A stretch of 64,000 nt of DNA, from the NCBI GenBank assembly GCA_911728455.2, contig OU452229.1:23859347-23923346 (forward strand), in the 5' to 3' direction. The DNA comes from Marthasterias glacialis (taxonomy: Eukaryota; Echinodermata; Asteroidea; Forcipulatida; Asteriidae). Of the stretch, positions 1 to 11,889 are shown one piece after another (position 1 is the stretch's first letter; each line of letters begins with the position of its first letter). The notes under the pieces are model-generated. The model was not told the origin of the DNA and ran no database searches. It was given only the letters and a program-made list of their open reading frames with translations. The position numbers and the translations under genes are program-made.

Positions 1-37
1 TGCGCACTATAAACATGTGCACAGATGTTTATATTTT

Positions 38-132
38 TCAACAGGATTTTATCAGGTCGGACTTTCCGTGGCGTAGCCTAGTCTGTGATTGGTCAACACG
101 TAAGGGGATGGGGCTCAATGGATCAGTCTATT
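38..132 (+). mobile_element. End fragment of MITE family M4
   Basis: The stretch ending in GGATCAGTCTATT matches the right end of the complete element at 42059-42529, including the shared CTGTGATTGGTCAA block. Only one end is present, so this is a truncated or window-cut copy of a non-autonomous DNA transposon. Confidence 0.6.
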
Positions 133-267
133 AATGATCATATTGCCAAAGATAAGGGGAACTCAACTAGGAAAATTCATGAGACTGAGCTTTCAGTTTC
201 TTATTTCATGATCTTTCTGGAATTGAAACCATATGGAATCCTCAAAGTGCCTTGCACTATGATTCCT

Positions 268-478
268 AGGCCTGAACATACAAGAGAAGATGAAGAAGAA
301 ATGTCAGTTTTAGATGTGGGAGGAAAACCCCAAAATAGGGAAATTCCATGCAATCGGGTAGGGACTGAAAACTCAATCCATATGCAAGGCTCTGGGCCAA
401 GTCAGGGGTATATTCCAACCAGGATCCAAAGAGGTAAATGGCAGGGAAAGAAACCACTAGGCCAACCTGATTCCTGAT
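268..478 (-). mobile_element. tRNA-derived SINE (family C), antisense copy
   Basis: The reverse complement aligns with the SINE at 23788-24073. Shared blocks are the GGGTTTTCCTCCCACATCTA tract, the CCCTACCTGATTGCATGG-like tract and a degenerate tRNA-like head. It lies in the intron before the exon at 593. Any open frame across it is non-coding. Confidence 0.7.
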
Positions 479-592
479 TAATTGTAACTTTCAATTAAGT
501 CGTTACTATTGCTGTATTGTGCACAATACTCTACTGTACATGTTTAGAGTCAATTTTCTAGTTTTTCAATTCTTTTTATTTTTGAATTTCAG

Positions 593-714
593 GGAGTTTT
601 ATTGGATTTGGACTTGGAATGCTCATCCTCGGTGCATTTCTCTGTGCCTTCATCGTGTTTGTCCTTAATAAGAAGTTTGGTACTCCCTCTGTGCCGTACA
701 ACGTACAGTCTTAA
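593..714 (+). CDS. Terminal exon of a single-pass membrane protein (partial gene)
   Basis: An acceptor (TTGAATTTCAG) opens an exon whose third codon position onward reads SFIGFGLGMLILGAFLCAF, then IVFVLNKKFGTPSVPYNVQS and TAA at 712-714. About 22 hydrophobic residues are followed by a basic NKK stop-transfer and a 12-residue tail, so this is the C-terminus of a type I membrane protein. The SFIG start of the helix at the end of the protein recalls the sialomucin endolyn/CD164 and porimin group, but the resemblance is too short to name the gene. The exon enters in phase 1 (two bases complete a codon). All upstream exons must lie left of the window. The downstream 2.2 kb looks like a 3' UTR. Confidence 0.6.
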
Positions 715-2960
715 AGTGTTACCACCGTCTGTGTAAAAGTACGTGCCTTAACCCATATCTGCCCAACTGTGGGACTTCCCATAGTACACATAAACTCTGT
801 TAGTGCCTAACTCAACCTGTAGATGAACAAGAAGGTAACGTCTTTCTTCATACTCTCATTACTAGTGAAATGAGAAGGGAAACATGGCAAAAAATGTATC
901 AAATTAAAGATAATGATGTGCACTTTCTAATGGTCTTAGTTTGTTGGGATTTGTTTATTTGCAAGACAGTAAATAATGAATGTTTATTGCAATAGATGGG
1001 GTGCAATAGACGCCATCTTTGATGACAATTTCTATTTTGGCTGTAGCCCAACAAACTCTGTAAATTTTGACTCAGTTTGAGTTGCTTATCAACCTATCAT
1101 GGAAGGAGTTTATGAAACGTATGCGTGCAGTACTTATGCGTAACGCACAGTTGTACGCTGACAAATTCGCAGTCATTGTCATGAAAGATGGGTGTTTTTT
1201 CCCATTGTCGATGTCATGTGCAACCCATCTATAAGCTCTACATGGGCTCAGGCAGAAACAGTCTTTATTTACTGAGACCAGTCTGTTGGATTTGGGTTAA
1301 TTCGTAGTTTCGGTACTATAAAAGAGATGTTACCTTGGTTATCAATTGATTACGTTTTACCCCTGTTAAGTTCCATTCATAAAGATGTAACCACTCTTTC
1401 ATTGTGGATATTAATTATAGTTTCCGTGGCAACGGCTGAAACAGTGTAAAGAATCAAAAGATACTATTTACATATAAAATCAGCCCTGCCATTTACGGAA
1501 CAAAGTTAATTTTGTATTTTGACTCATTTATACATGTAGGTTATATCAAATAGAGCTGTCTTTTACTATTGAACAAACCGTACCACCTAGCTCAAAACAG
1601 GCAGAAATTGCATCATTTTATAAGTCGGATCGTGATGAGAAGGGGAACTTTGGTATACAGTGTTGATAAATCATTTTTTTTATGTTAAATGGATTTGTTT
1701 GATATTTTATACACGCCAGTGTATCTAGGGTAAAATTTTAGGGCACCATTTTTCCTTGGGGCCACTTTTGGCCAATTAAAACTGTAGTTTACGTTTGTAT
1801 TTTTTCCGAAACAAGCCCTTTTTTTAGTGCTCTTCTGCTGTGTTGAGGTAAAACAAAATACATTGTCTGTGTGTAAATAATAATAAAATAGTTTTAAAAA
1901 ACATTGAAATTACTACATAAAAGCGTATGTAATGTAACATTTTATTCTGGTAATTTTTAAACTCAGAGGTCCTGATTGGGGGGGGGGCACAGACATCAGT
2001 TGGGGGGCATGTGAACCCCCCCACCCCTGAGTTGCACCACTCTTCCTACACCTATGCACAGTAGTTTGATCTGATACATATTAAAATTATTAGAGTTATT
2101 GTAGCTTAAATATCAAAGAAGAAACTACAAGAGAAACTGACTGGGTACATTTTTAAATCAATTTTGGGGTTAACGAAGAAAAATGACTGGAGCGGGACTT
2201 GAACCTAAAAAGTCTGGTTTTAATACATGTCATAATTGCATCTGGGATAAAGAATATAGTTTTGTTTTTTTATCTTACACTGATGTGTGAGAAGCACTGT
2301 ATACGCTACAGGACTCCCAGGGGTGGGGGGAGGGGGTTGGGCTGTTGGGTCAGAGCATCGAGTACGTCATAGTACTTTGTCTCCAATCAGTGTAGGGTCA
2401 AGACCAGTAGCAGAAATAATAGATATTATATTTTTCTGGTGTTTTGTACGCGTAGATAGTTTTCATTTATTGCTACAACGGACACTTTACTTTTAATTAT
2501 GACCTGTAGGAATTGCTGTGCAGTGCGATCAAATAAAAGAAAAAAGAAAGATAAAAAACAGTCAAGATTGTAAAATTTAGACAACCACATTCCTAAATTT
2601 GAACCCCAAGTGCATTGGTGGGCCCTACTGAATGATATAAATTCTACCAAGCAGCTCTGTGAAGTGTAACATTCCAGTGTTGTACTTGATGTTTGTATTG
2701 AGCACGGTTGAGGGTTACTTTGAAGAATTTGATTGTACAGGCACCTACGCGTTATTTATGTTATTTGACAATGGCCACAAATCATGTTTTCTGTAGAATT
2801 TTCATGACTTAACGATTATATTTGTTATTAATTATCAAAATTCCAACATATAAAGTTACAATAATCAGCCAGAAAATCATATTTACACAAAAAATGTATG
2901 ATTGTACATGGATTCAGATTTTTATTTTACTTCAGAATAAAATGATTTCATGAAAACTTC
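715..2960 (+). other. Probable long 3' UTR of the membrane-protein gene
   Basis: No coding exon was recognised here on either strand. The stretch is AT-rich and ends with a canonical AATAAA at 2936-2941. It contains a G/C homopolymer region near 1978-2030 and a SINE tail fragment at 2272-2311. The extent of the UTR is inferred from the poly(A) signal only. Confidence 0.4.
2272..2311 (-). mobile_element. 3'-tail fragment of SINE family A
   Basis: The reverse complement reads TATACAGTGCTT followed by CTCACACATCAGTGTAAG. This is the same tail seen in the full copies at 33248-33420 and 45998-46131. Only about 40 bp is left. Confidence 0.5.
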
Positions 2961-2985
2961 TTGATTTCATTTGAATGGATTTATT
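2936..2985. terminator. Convergent poly(A) signals
   Basis: AATAAA on the plus strand (2936-2941) and AATAAA on the minus strand (TTTATT at 2980-2985) lie about 40 bp apart. They sit where the membrane-protein gene and SEM1 converge. Cleavage of each transcript would fall near or within the other signal, so the two 3' ends probably overlap slightly. Confidence 0.45.
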
Positions 2986-3941
2986 TCTTTGTCTACATTA
3001 CATAAGTAAAACACTCTCCCCCATCCCCCCTCCCCAAAAAAACCCAAACAAACACATAAACAAACAAAAATCTACACACGACTGTCTTTGAAGAAATTGT
3101 GCACTCAGATTAATTTGGGAAATGGTTAGGGGTTAACCTTTTTGTTGACAAGCTTAGCAGTTTGTTAAAAGTCATTGCATTCCCATTCAACATTTGACAC
3201 ATCATTTTTCGCACTAAATCCTTTCCTTTTAGAATGACGCAACACAAAAATAGCGCCAACTTTTTTGCTAGCTGTAGAGATAGTTAAAGTAAATTTCTCT
3301 GTATGAAAAACCTTTGAGTGGTTTGTGTTCTACATACATGTAGTCAGAACTTCACATGTTCTCTAAACCCAACCCAAATCAACCAATATGTTTTATATGA
3401 GATCTTAAAGAAAGTACTTCACAGCAAGACAATATACATTACATAAAGACCTAAAACATGATGTATAACCTCTTTCTCGCAGGACGGTCTTGATGACTCA
3501 ATGAACAATTCCTTCAAAATCTTTTTGAATTTTTTTAAAACTGTATTTGTTCACAACTTAGTTGCATCCAACATGTAGCCGCCAAATGCTGTTGCAAGTT
3601 CTACCATGTCTACACTTCAACTGTGCTACAAATCTAACCTCTGCACTTCAATTTATGAATGTAGCGATAGCAGGCTTTTACTTGTCTTGTGGATTTCCTT
3701 GAATTGCTGAAAACAATCCACTTTTAAAAACTTAGAAACAACAAGTAGTTAAACCAAATCTTAAACTTGATACAATGTACATCATTATCCAATTCCTGTT
3801 GTGATTGCCCCAAGCTGTCTGCAGTGAAGCTTCCCGATTGCATCGGTAAAAATAGCTGAAGATTACTTCTTCTGTACAAACAAGTAGTAGTAAACGACCT
3901 TTCACTTGACCCCTGAACCTCGACCCCTTGCTGAGTTTGTG

Positions 3942-6450
3942 CTATGTCTTCATGGGTTCTGGTTGGTCTTTCTTTCCAAGTTTTTCTAGTTCAGCTCTGT
4001 AAGAAGCAATGTCAGTATAAAATGAGTTGCTATTGTATTGATTCCAGTCCAATTTAATTTAACCCTCCTACTCTTGGTACCATTTTCCAGTGCGTTGACC
4101 AACCATTTGAAACCATTCAACTGCATGGGTTCTGTATAGAGGCACAACTGTGCACATAACTATCTGTAGATGCATTCACCAAATGATATCATACTGCAGG
4201 CTGGCATAGTTTATCTATCATTCAAAAACCACTGTTGGATGATATGGAATGGTCAGACAATAGGAGGGTTAAATTTTAAAATGCTAACCCCTCCACAGTT
4301 AACTCCCCCAGCCGGCATTAATCTCATCTGCCACTAAAGTGTAAAAAATAAATTCATAACACAAAGACTCTTTGCATTGCACACTTGGCAGGGTTCTCCC
4401 CAGGTTTTTAAGAACAGGGGCATTCTGGGCCCCAATTTTGCAAGTATGGCCGAAGCACGCTGAATTGAAACAAGGTTCTCGGCATCAATCTTCTCTCCAA
4501 GCTTACTCGTCTGCCCCTAAAAAGCTCTACTGTGCAATCTGCAGCTCTGCTGTGCAATCCAGAGCATTTCAAATGGATTTTCGGTGTGAATTTGATCTTA
4601 CATCAAACTTTTTTCCTTTCTTTTCTTTTCTTCGTACAATACAAGTTTCCCGAATATCAGACTGTAAGTCATGCGTATCAGCCTGATACGCTAACTTGTG
4701 CATGGGGAAACCCTGAATGGGAATGTCATTTTTTACACCACAAAACAACACTGCACAAAATTGCCAGGGCTTTCTCAAACTGAAAAGAAAAAAATTTGAG
4801 GCAATTAACACCATGGCTTATTGAGGCTCTGATTAAGTCTCTTCATTAAAAAAAAAACTGACCTCAATTGTTTGGAGAAGTTATCTTCAACATTATCATC
4901 ATCCCAGTTGTCTTCCCACACATTGGAATCTGTCGGGTCTTCAGCATCTTCACCCCAGTCTTCAAAGAGATACATAAAACAAAAATTAACACTCTACTAA
5001 GATATCATTGAATTTCTGCATTCGTCATGCACACACAAAATTGTCAGTTGGGCTAGTGGATCCCCACTTTGTCTTGAAGAGGAAGAACCCTTGAATCTCG
5101 AGGCAGGTCTTGATCTCAACCAAGGCCACTGAGGCTATTGGCCTCATGTCCTGATGACTTGGCCAGCATGCTCTTGTACAATTTCTCTGATTTGGCCAGC
5201 AAAGGCCTGCCCCGTTTTTCTTAAGATCGAGGCCTTTCGAGGGTTTGTCATTTAATCACGACACGAGACCACTAGACCAGGCCTTGATTTTAACCGTGGC
5301 CACCAAGGCCATTGGCCTCATGTCCTGTCGAGTTGGCCAGCATGCCATTCAGAAAAATTGCACTGTTACTACCAACTTGGCCAGCATGCCCTTGTACAAC
5401 TTCTCTGATTTGGCCAGCAAAGGCCTGCCCCCGTTTTTCTTAAGATCGAGGCCTGCAAGATAACAGGTCTCATACCACAGATCTGCCACTAGACCAGATA
5501 TATATTCAGCCGAACCCCCATCCCCCGCCTCTAAAAAATAAGAAGTCTATTTTAAATATTTGCTGAACTCTTAGGAGGTTTAGAATGATATACATGTACT
5601 TTTGGGAACACTTGGTGGCAGCAGACTTACCAGGTAAACCTATAGACTGGTTCCCGGTCCCTACATCGTTTTCGTTCTGACTGAATATAGGGACCGGTAG
5701 CGAGTAATGAAAATTAGCATATACCTGGCAGATATCTGCCAGGTATGCTAATTAGAATTTGCATGTCTACGAGTGGTTTTAGTGGGCTAAAAAATCATCG
5801 ATTTGGAGGACAAAAAGTGATCGTAAGTACAATTAAATGCATTCTATTTCATCTTTGATATCTTGAGAAGCCAGTAGGCGATTTACCAGCAATTCTGTTG
5901 AGTTTTTGTCGTAATTTTGGCCACTTTTTTTGAGGTGTTTTAAATCCTCTTCGCCATAACAGCTTTTCAAACCAACTTACACATACTTTTCTGGGGCGCT
6001 AGTACGACCGACAATGTCAAAATTTAAAAAAAAGGAGTACAGCGCCCCAGTTACTGGGTCTAGACCAGTCCCAACTATAGTTGGGGCGATTGTCAAGTTG
6101 GGATGGAACAGTAACACTAACACACTAGTCACTACAGACTACAGTATTTTTAATACAGGAACAACAAATACATTGTCATTGAAATGCTCCGTTGAATGGT
6201 AGAGGGCGCTATATAACACAGGATGTTTTGACGATCCATAAACAGATGAATGGTTATGTCTTTATGAACACGCCAAAAATAAAAATGAAACAACTTCACT
6301 CTATTCTTCTGTAAATCTACCACAAAACTAACTTAACACAAAGAATCATTAATTTCATCACTTACCTTCTGCGGGGAATTCTTCGAACTCATCATCTTCT
6401 TCAAGTAATCCAAGATCAATTTTCTTCTCCGTTTTCTTCGGGTCAGCCAT
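3942..6450 (-). CDS. SEM1: SEM1/DSS1, 26S proteasome lid subunit and BRCA2 partner
   Basis: Three coding exons: 6450-6366, 4959-4863 and 3996-3942, all with GT-AG introns, joining to 78 codons plus stop. The protein begins [20 protein letters not shown], continues [10 protein letters not shown], then [20 protein letters not shown] and ends [17 protein letters not shown]. The two acidic/tryptophan segments (residues about 16-30 and 41-55) are the ubiquitin- and BRCA2-binding signatures of SEM1, and the C-terminal helix is also conserved. The family is usually about 70 aa; the slightly longer tail is the main difference. In other animals the protein stabilises the proteasome lid, assists BRCA2-RAD51 and joins the TREX-2 complex. 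Intron 1 (4960-6365) holds repeat fragments and a large palindrome. The 3' UTR probably runs to the signal at 2980-2985. Confidence 0.96.
5101..5455. repeat. Tandem duplication of an AGGCCT-rich dispersed repeat
   Basis: Two copies (about 5101-5235 and 5273-5455) share the tracts TTGGCCTCATGTCCTG, TTGGCCAGCATGC, TGTACAA, TTTCTCTGATTTGGCCAGCA and CGTTTTTCTTAAGATCGAGG. Copy two has an internal extra repeat of the GGCCAGCATGCC block. It lies inside SEM1 intron 1. Looser relatives, bounded by AGGCCT, are at 50872-51028 and 63555-63740. Confidence 0.65.
5595..5645 (+). mobile_element. Terminal fragment of MITE family M3
   Basis: GGCAGCAGACTTACCAGGTA, with flanking TTTTGGGAACACTTGGTG, matches the terminal inverted repeat of the complete element at 13256-13405. 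The other half is missing. Confidence 0.55.
5712..5753. repeat. Long near-perfect palindrome
   Basis: Bases 5721-5746 form a perfect 26-bp palindrome centred on GATATC. Outside it AATTAGC and GCTAATT pair again after a 2-base asymmetry on the left. It may be the fused ends of a short inverted-repeat transposon. It lies in SEM1 intron 1. Confidence 0.75.
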
Positions 6451-6540
6451 TGTGCTTATTCACTGCCTTCACACACAAATACTCAGTCTGCGTACACTAG
6501 ACATGTACCCATGTCAAAGACGTCCCACGATATAGGAATT

Positions 6541-7400
6541 TAGTGAGGGGCACAGACTAGGGCCTTTTTAAACGCACGATGCAGAGACATTGGCTTAGGC
6601 TGCAAAAACCATATTGAACACCAAGCACACAGTCTCCGTACCATATGGCTAAGTAGCCAAAGACAAAACCAGAACCGAGGCCTTCGTTTTGAAAACGCCA
6701 TAACTATTCTTTTAACGTAAATTACCATTGATTTTGTAAAACATTTTTTATTGAATCTGATAGAATAGTATTTAAAATAGTTCCGAATATTTTATTAAAA
6801 TAAATATGGTGTTGTGTTTTTCATTCCTTGTCAGAATTTGTTAAGGAATAAGTCAATAAACAAAGCTGGGTTTTTTATATCAGCAAGGCTTACTTGCGCC
6901 ATGCGCGCAGGGCCATTACTTCTCTGACGACATACTTTTTGTTTCTGTACTTTACAATTTATTGACAACAAACATTACGTTAGTGATTTATTCTCAGTTT
7001 AATTTATTTTTTGTCTTAATTGTGGCTCACGTTCATTTTAATTCAAAGAAAACAAAATTGAACAAAAATTTGCCACGTGATACCGTCACAGCAAACTCGA
7101 GGGGGACCCACTCTCAATAAAAGTACATCGCTCAGCTATTTAAAATACAAACATTTGCCACGATGTGTAGGCTTAGACATTACTAAACACTGAAAAGTCT
7201 TTTTAGAAAAACAGGTCGTTACCAGCCAGAATGCTAGATAAATTGTATTGATAAAAAGGGTCTCACGCAGGAGTTTTATTACTATTATTATTTTTAAATA
7301 AAGCTATTAAAATGATGTCCTTAAATTTGGGAAGAAAATTCGGCTCTTAATTCGGAAAAATAAAGCCTCCACAATAATAACTGTGAAAAATTCAAATACC
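6541..7400. other. Intergenic DNA upstream of SEM1
   Basis: No exon, RNA gene or complete repeat was recognised. The first 100 bases upstream of the SEM1 start codon presumably carry the promoter and 5' UTR, but no TATA box or other defined element is visible. Confidence 0.4.
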
Positions 7401-7416
7401 GAGGGTATCTAAATCC

Positions 7417-7656
7417 ATGCAAATTTCGTTTCTTCGCAATCCACCCGCCTGCCATTTATTTGAAGGTCAACAGGATGTTGAGGTAGTCCCATCCATTACG
7501 TTATTAGGGGTTATTATTCGGAGTGACCTGGAATGGGATCAGCAGGTTAAATACCTCACTAGTAATGCTTCTTGGCGTCGGTACATTCTGAGTAAACTGA
7601 GAAAAAAAATTGTGTTAAAACTGAAGATCATTGTCACAACATACAACTTTAGCTAA
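7417..7656 (+). mobile_element. LINE reverse-transcriptase fragment
   Basis: An open stretch of 79 codons contains VPSITLLGVIIRSDLEWDQQ followed by VKYLTSNASWRRYILSKLRK. The LLGV...DLxW...V...AxxRxYxLxxLxK pattern is the segment just after the polymerase core of many non-LTR retrotransposon reverse transcriptases. No other part of the element is recognisable nearby, so this is an isolated piece that shows the family only. A host gene is unlikely because no splice context or neighbouring exons fit. Confidence 0.6.
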
Positions 7657-7659
7657 AGA

Positions 7660-9220
7660 GCTTTGTGCTATTATTACCAAAAGTCGACTTTTGGTGTGAC
7701 TCTGTCGGTCATAGTATGTATTTGCACGTAGTTTGCCATCAGCTCAGATGACGTAGTACCCACTACAGGTCACGTGATGACATGTAAACATTGGTCGCGC
7801 AATCGGTCTACCCAGAAACTTGAGCACCTTTACAAAGTGTTCGTGCTAATTGCATATTGGTCTAAATCAAGCAAGTAGTGTAATCTAATCTACGATGTGT
7901 CATTAACGGAAATAAACAGATGAAAGTGAGTAACTATCAGCATGTTTTTGTTTGATCACTCACACTCTAAACTATGTGTCATTCAATAAACCACTGATGT
8001 CAAAAGGTCACGGTCATGATTCAAGCGATGTGCAACAACATTCTGACGCATTGAGTCATTCAATTGACCCGTGATGTATATGGGAGATACACCCCCAAAC
8101 ACACGTTGAACGAGAGCATGCATGATGTACATTCCCATTGTACAGTACACCACCCTGCTGCAGTTAGAATTTGTATACACACCACATCATCACGCACGCA
8201 GCACACACACACGGACATTGCACTGCTCAACGTCGTAACGTTGCATCCGAAATAGGAACTTCCGTAAGTTGTGTAAAGATGTAAATAATAACTCTCGATC
8301 TGAGTAAACCAAACTAATCGTATCGAACAATACTTTGTTATTAAATTAGTGGACGTTTTAGCGTATTATTTTTGTAATGAATGGGTAATTTAAACAGCAA
8401 ATGTATGCATTTTAAGAGTCAAAACTGAACAACTGTGACGACATTTTTGTTGGTACCCTGCCCATGGCTATTTTCATGTTTGCAATAGAAAGGGGGACCA
8501 ACTAAATTTCTATGAAAAAAGGCGATCGGGTTTTTTCCCCTTAAATTTTTTACTTTAGTTTATAGAGTTTTTTTTTATATTTTCAGTCCAAGTTCATTAC
8601 AGATATGAAAGAGTATATATGAATGTTAGATATGACTTTATGTGGCTTGTTTATGACTAGCTACTTAATTAAGTCTTAAAAAAGTAAAGAACAGTAAGAA
8701 TAAAAAAGTGCTAAAAAATGCCTAAAAAACTAATTAATTAATACTGGTAGTTGTAATTGTGTTTACAATTACATAGCACCTTTTAATTATTTGTATATAG
8801 GGCTGTCGGGAAAAGTTTCCATATCCCACTGCCACTTTCTAAGGGATTCTTTAGATTTTATAATGGGCTGTTCAGCTTTATTTCCCTTTTTTAATATTCC
8901 TCTCAAGAAATTGGTAGCTAAACTAAAACGTTGATTACTGACCTTTAAAAATTTCATCGCGCGTCTAGAACTTTTGTGCATTTATGTCCAAAAGAACTAA
9001 AATGCTGTTGTCAAGCCCAACGTAAACATGGAAATGGCTTATTTTTCATGATTTCTACACTTAGTAATCGTTCAAAGTGCCTGTTCCTCTCTGTATACAT
9101 TCTGTCAACCTTTCTGGACAGGTATTACTATTAGGATATAGTTTGACCTAAACTGAGGGAGATAACGTGGCAGCCGGATACAGCTTTTTTGCCAGACTAT
9201 CTTGTTCAAGAGGCAGATTT
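7660..9220. other. Intergenic DNA without recognised genes
   Basis: AT-rich sequence with a short (CA)n run near 8195-8213 and several A/T homopolymers. No supported exon, RNA gene or full repeat was found. Confidence 0.4.
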
Positions 9221-9225
9221 GTTTA

Positions 9226-9730
9226 CTAATAATAATAACAAACATTTATACCGCGCTTAATACTACGTTTCTAAGCACCATATGGTGCTGTTGTCCTTGT
9301 AGACTATTAGGTGAAACAAGGGCAACCGCATCCAAAAATAAAGAAACAAAATTACAGGTATAAAACACTAACTGACATGGAGTGTTCAAACAAAAAAGTT
9401 TGCAAAATACAAAGGAAATAAACAGTAATACAACAGAAAGTTTGTGTGGACCAAGCAGCAGATTGGGGTAAGACATACATGTATTACAGAGATTTGAATA
9501 AGTGAGTTTTCAACATAGATTTAAATGTTTCTAAGGATGAGGCATTTTGAATTTTGGGAGGGAGACTGTTCCATAAATTGGGAGCAGCGACGGAGAGAGC
9601 TCTGTCACCACAGCGTGTTTTCACTTGAGGACCAGGCATAAGTTGAACTGAGAGGATGTGGAAGAGTGTAGGCGGGTTGATGGAACTTTGGGATCAATGA
9701 GTTCTGACATATAAGTCGGACACTGACCAT
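9226..9730 (-). mobile_element. 3' end of a LINE (reverse-transcriptase C-terminus plus 3' UTR)
   Basis: On the minus strand the end of the coding part reads GDRALSVAAPNLWNSLPPKI, then QNASSLETFKSMLKTHLFKS and a stop near 9498. This is the classic C-terminus of CR1/Daphne-like LINE polymerases. Just upstream, YMSELIDPKVPSTRLHSS and QLMPGPQVKTRCGDRAL lie in different frames, so the copy carries a frameshift. After the stop comes a 3' UTR that ends in GCGGTATAAATGTTTG and a TTATTA tail at about 9226-9250. The copy is 5'-truncated, as is typical of LINE insertions. Confidence 0.8.
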
Positions 9731-9939
9731 TGACTTCGAACCTGAGTTAACATCTGCCACTTGACGCACAAACTTCCACGCACCTTCCAGACGCACGTGC
9801 ATGAAGGTCAAGCACTGAATGGAAGACGGCAACGAGTGTTTAAAATAAACAAATTTGTCCCCTGGGCACGATGATGCATAACCGTGAAAGTGCCTTACGG
9901 AAAAAGAGGCAAAGCTTTTCACTCCTGACTAAAAATAGT

Positions 9940-11630
9940 GCCTTAACCAAGTACATACTGCTTTTGGTCATGACGAACACTAAACAGGTGAAAAAGTAAC
10001 AGTAAGAAAGTGCATTCTACCATTTTAAGTTTCAACCAAAATTTTGCCAAGAATATGGCGACTAAAATTAACAACGATGATAGCACTATGAACTGTGATT
10101 CCCTACACTTCAGTTCTTTTTTTTTTTTTGGTTTGAATTCATTAAATTAGTTTTTTATAAATTCATGCCTAATATTTGGTTCACAGATTTATTTTTTATA
10201 GGGAGATTATGTATCCTGTTTGACCATCCAGTATTAATGTCCAATATTATAATTAAAAGTCTAGAATAATAAACTAAATCTAGTGCTTGAAACATGGGTT
10301 GCAAACAATTTCCCATGTACCTTAAACTAAACTGGGTTGTACAATGTACAAGTAATATTCTAGGATTTCACTTCCAGCGTCCAGCCAATTGTTTTCTTGA
10401 GCATGCACAAGTTTAATTCACAAATGAAGCAGTTAATTTTCCATCACAAAATGAGTATTTTAGGGTTGAAACTTACTGTTTTTCAATGTGTTTATCTCTT
10501 GGATGAGTTGTGCTGCTGCCTGTGTAATGCCTGTATGTCACATCCAGAAAATTGAAGATTTTCCCGATCGCCAACGACTGTTTCACTGAATGAGACTCAA
10601 AGCCAATGGGTGGCTGGGCAGTCTCTTACAGCCCTCTCTCTTGGTCAGATCCTCTGGTGTATACTATATTGTACATTTCTTCTACTTCCCTCAATGATGT
10701 TCACTCTGGTTAGGCTTTATTCTCTCACACAGTGAAACCACACCGCTCTTATATAATTCCACATCCTCAACTTATACAACTAAACTGCACTGAAATTAAA
10801 AAGAACTCTTGAAAACTGGATTGTCCAGCTGAGGTTCTTTTGTCACTGCTTTGTTGATGTCCTACTTTTGCTGGGTTAAATTCTTTTTAAGAATCCAACA
10901 AGGGGTTCCTGAGAGGAACTATAGTATAAGACCAAAGTACTAGGCTGTAACAAAAGGATGGTTGGACAAGTCACATTACAAAGAATTCCAGTTGAAATCA
11001 AAGGCCTGGTTTGGGGACAGTCGGGTACATGTATTTGAGATTATGCAAGTTAGACTGTTCTATTGAGTTAAAAGGTAAGTTTATGCACAGGTTGAACCAC
11101 TTTGTACAAGGGTAACCATAAATAAACTTGTGTACAGTTATTTCTTTGACAGTTGTAGATGTGTGAACTGAATCGGGACTTCAACAGAATCAGAAGTCAT
11201 TTTAAAAACAGTTCTATTTTTAGTTAGAGATGTAAAATGTCATCGATTATTCTGAAACTTTGATTCAGGTCAAGAGACTTGGGACATTTCGTTGTACCAC
11301 AAGACGCTTTAATCACAGACTGGTGGAAACGTTTAGTAGTGACAGGACTTATTGGTCTTTCCCGTGAGTGTAATTGTAACTTGTTTTTATGTGTGATTGT
11401 TTTCTTATGAGACTCATTGTTTTATCGATTATTATCTTAAGTAGTGCATTTTCCCACTCCTTTTCATTCACTAAAACTATACAAATTATTATATATTAAT
11501 CATGAGCTTGTTGTTGAATAGTTATTCAGAAATACATTTACAGAGATTGCAAGGCAGAGATTGTTCCAAACAATGACTCTGACCTAAAAAAGATCTGCTT
11601 TGTTTATTTTACTGTTGACATGAATCTGCG
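9940..11630. other. Intergenic DNA and possible BZW 5' region
   Basis: No coding exon was recognised. Because the first coding exon of BZW (11874-11950) has its own acceptor site, at least one non-coding 5' exon must lie upstream, probably somewhere in this stretch. I cannot place it with confidence. Confidence 0.35.
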
Positions 11631-11636
11631 GGGAGC

Positions 11637-11745
11637 GATTTCACAAAGAGTTGAGATTGATCTTAACTGTGTATCATTGTTAGTTGCTAAGCAAAGTGTG
11701 ATGTCACAACTCATCTTAAAATTAATCGCAGTGCTTTGTGAAATC
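11637..11745. mobile_element. MITE family M1 (GATTTCACAAAG ends)
   Basis: Starts GATTTCACAAAG and ends CTTTGTGAAATC, a 12-bp perfect inverted repeat around about 85 bp of interior that includes TTGCTAAGCAAAGTGTGATG. Other members are at 23237-23354 and 32226-32497. Confidence 0.75.
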
Positions 11746-11889
11746 GAGCCTAGGGTGCAGGGTATCGCCCAGATTTGGGTAAAACAGCTGCAATGTTTAT
11801 TCCTGATCACATCCAACATTAATTGAATAGGTCAAAGATTTATCCTGAGTTCTTACTTGTCGTCTGTCCACAGCTAAAAAGTTTTATTT

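Noticed and set aside
85-477. Open frame of 130 codons near the window start
   Set aside because: It runs through an antisense SINE C copy and a MITE end and has no splice context or domain.
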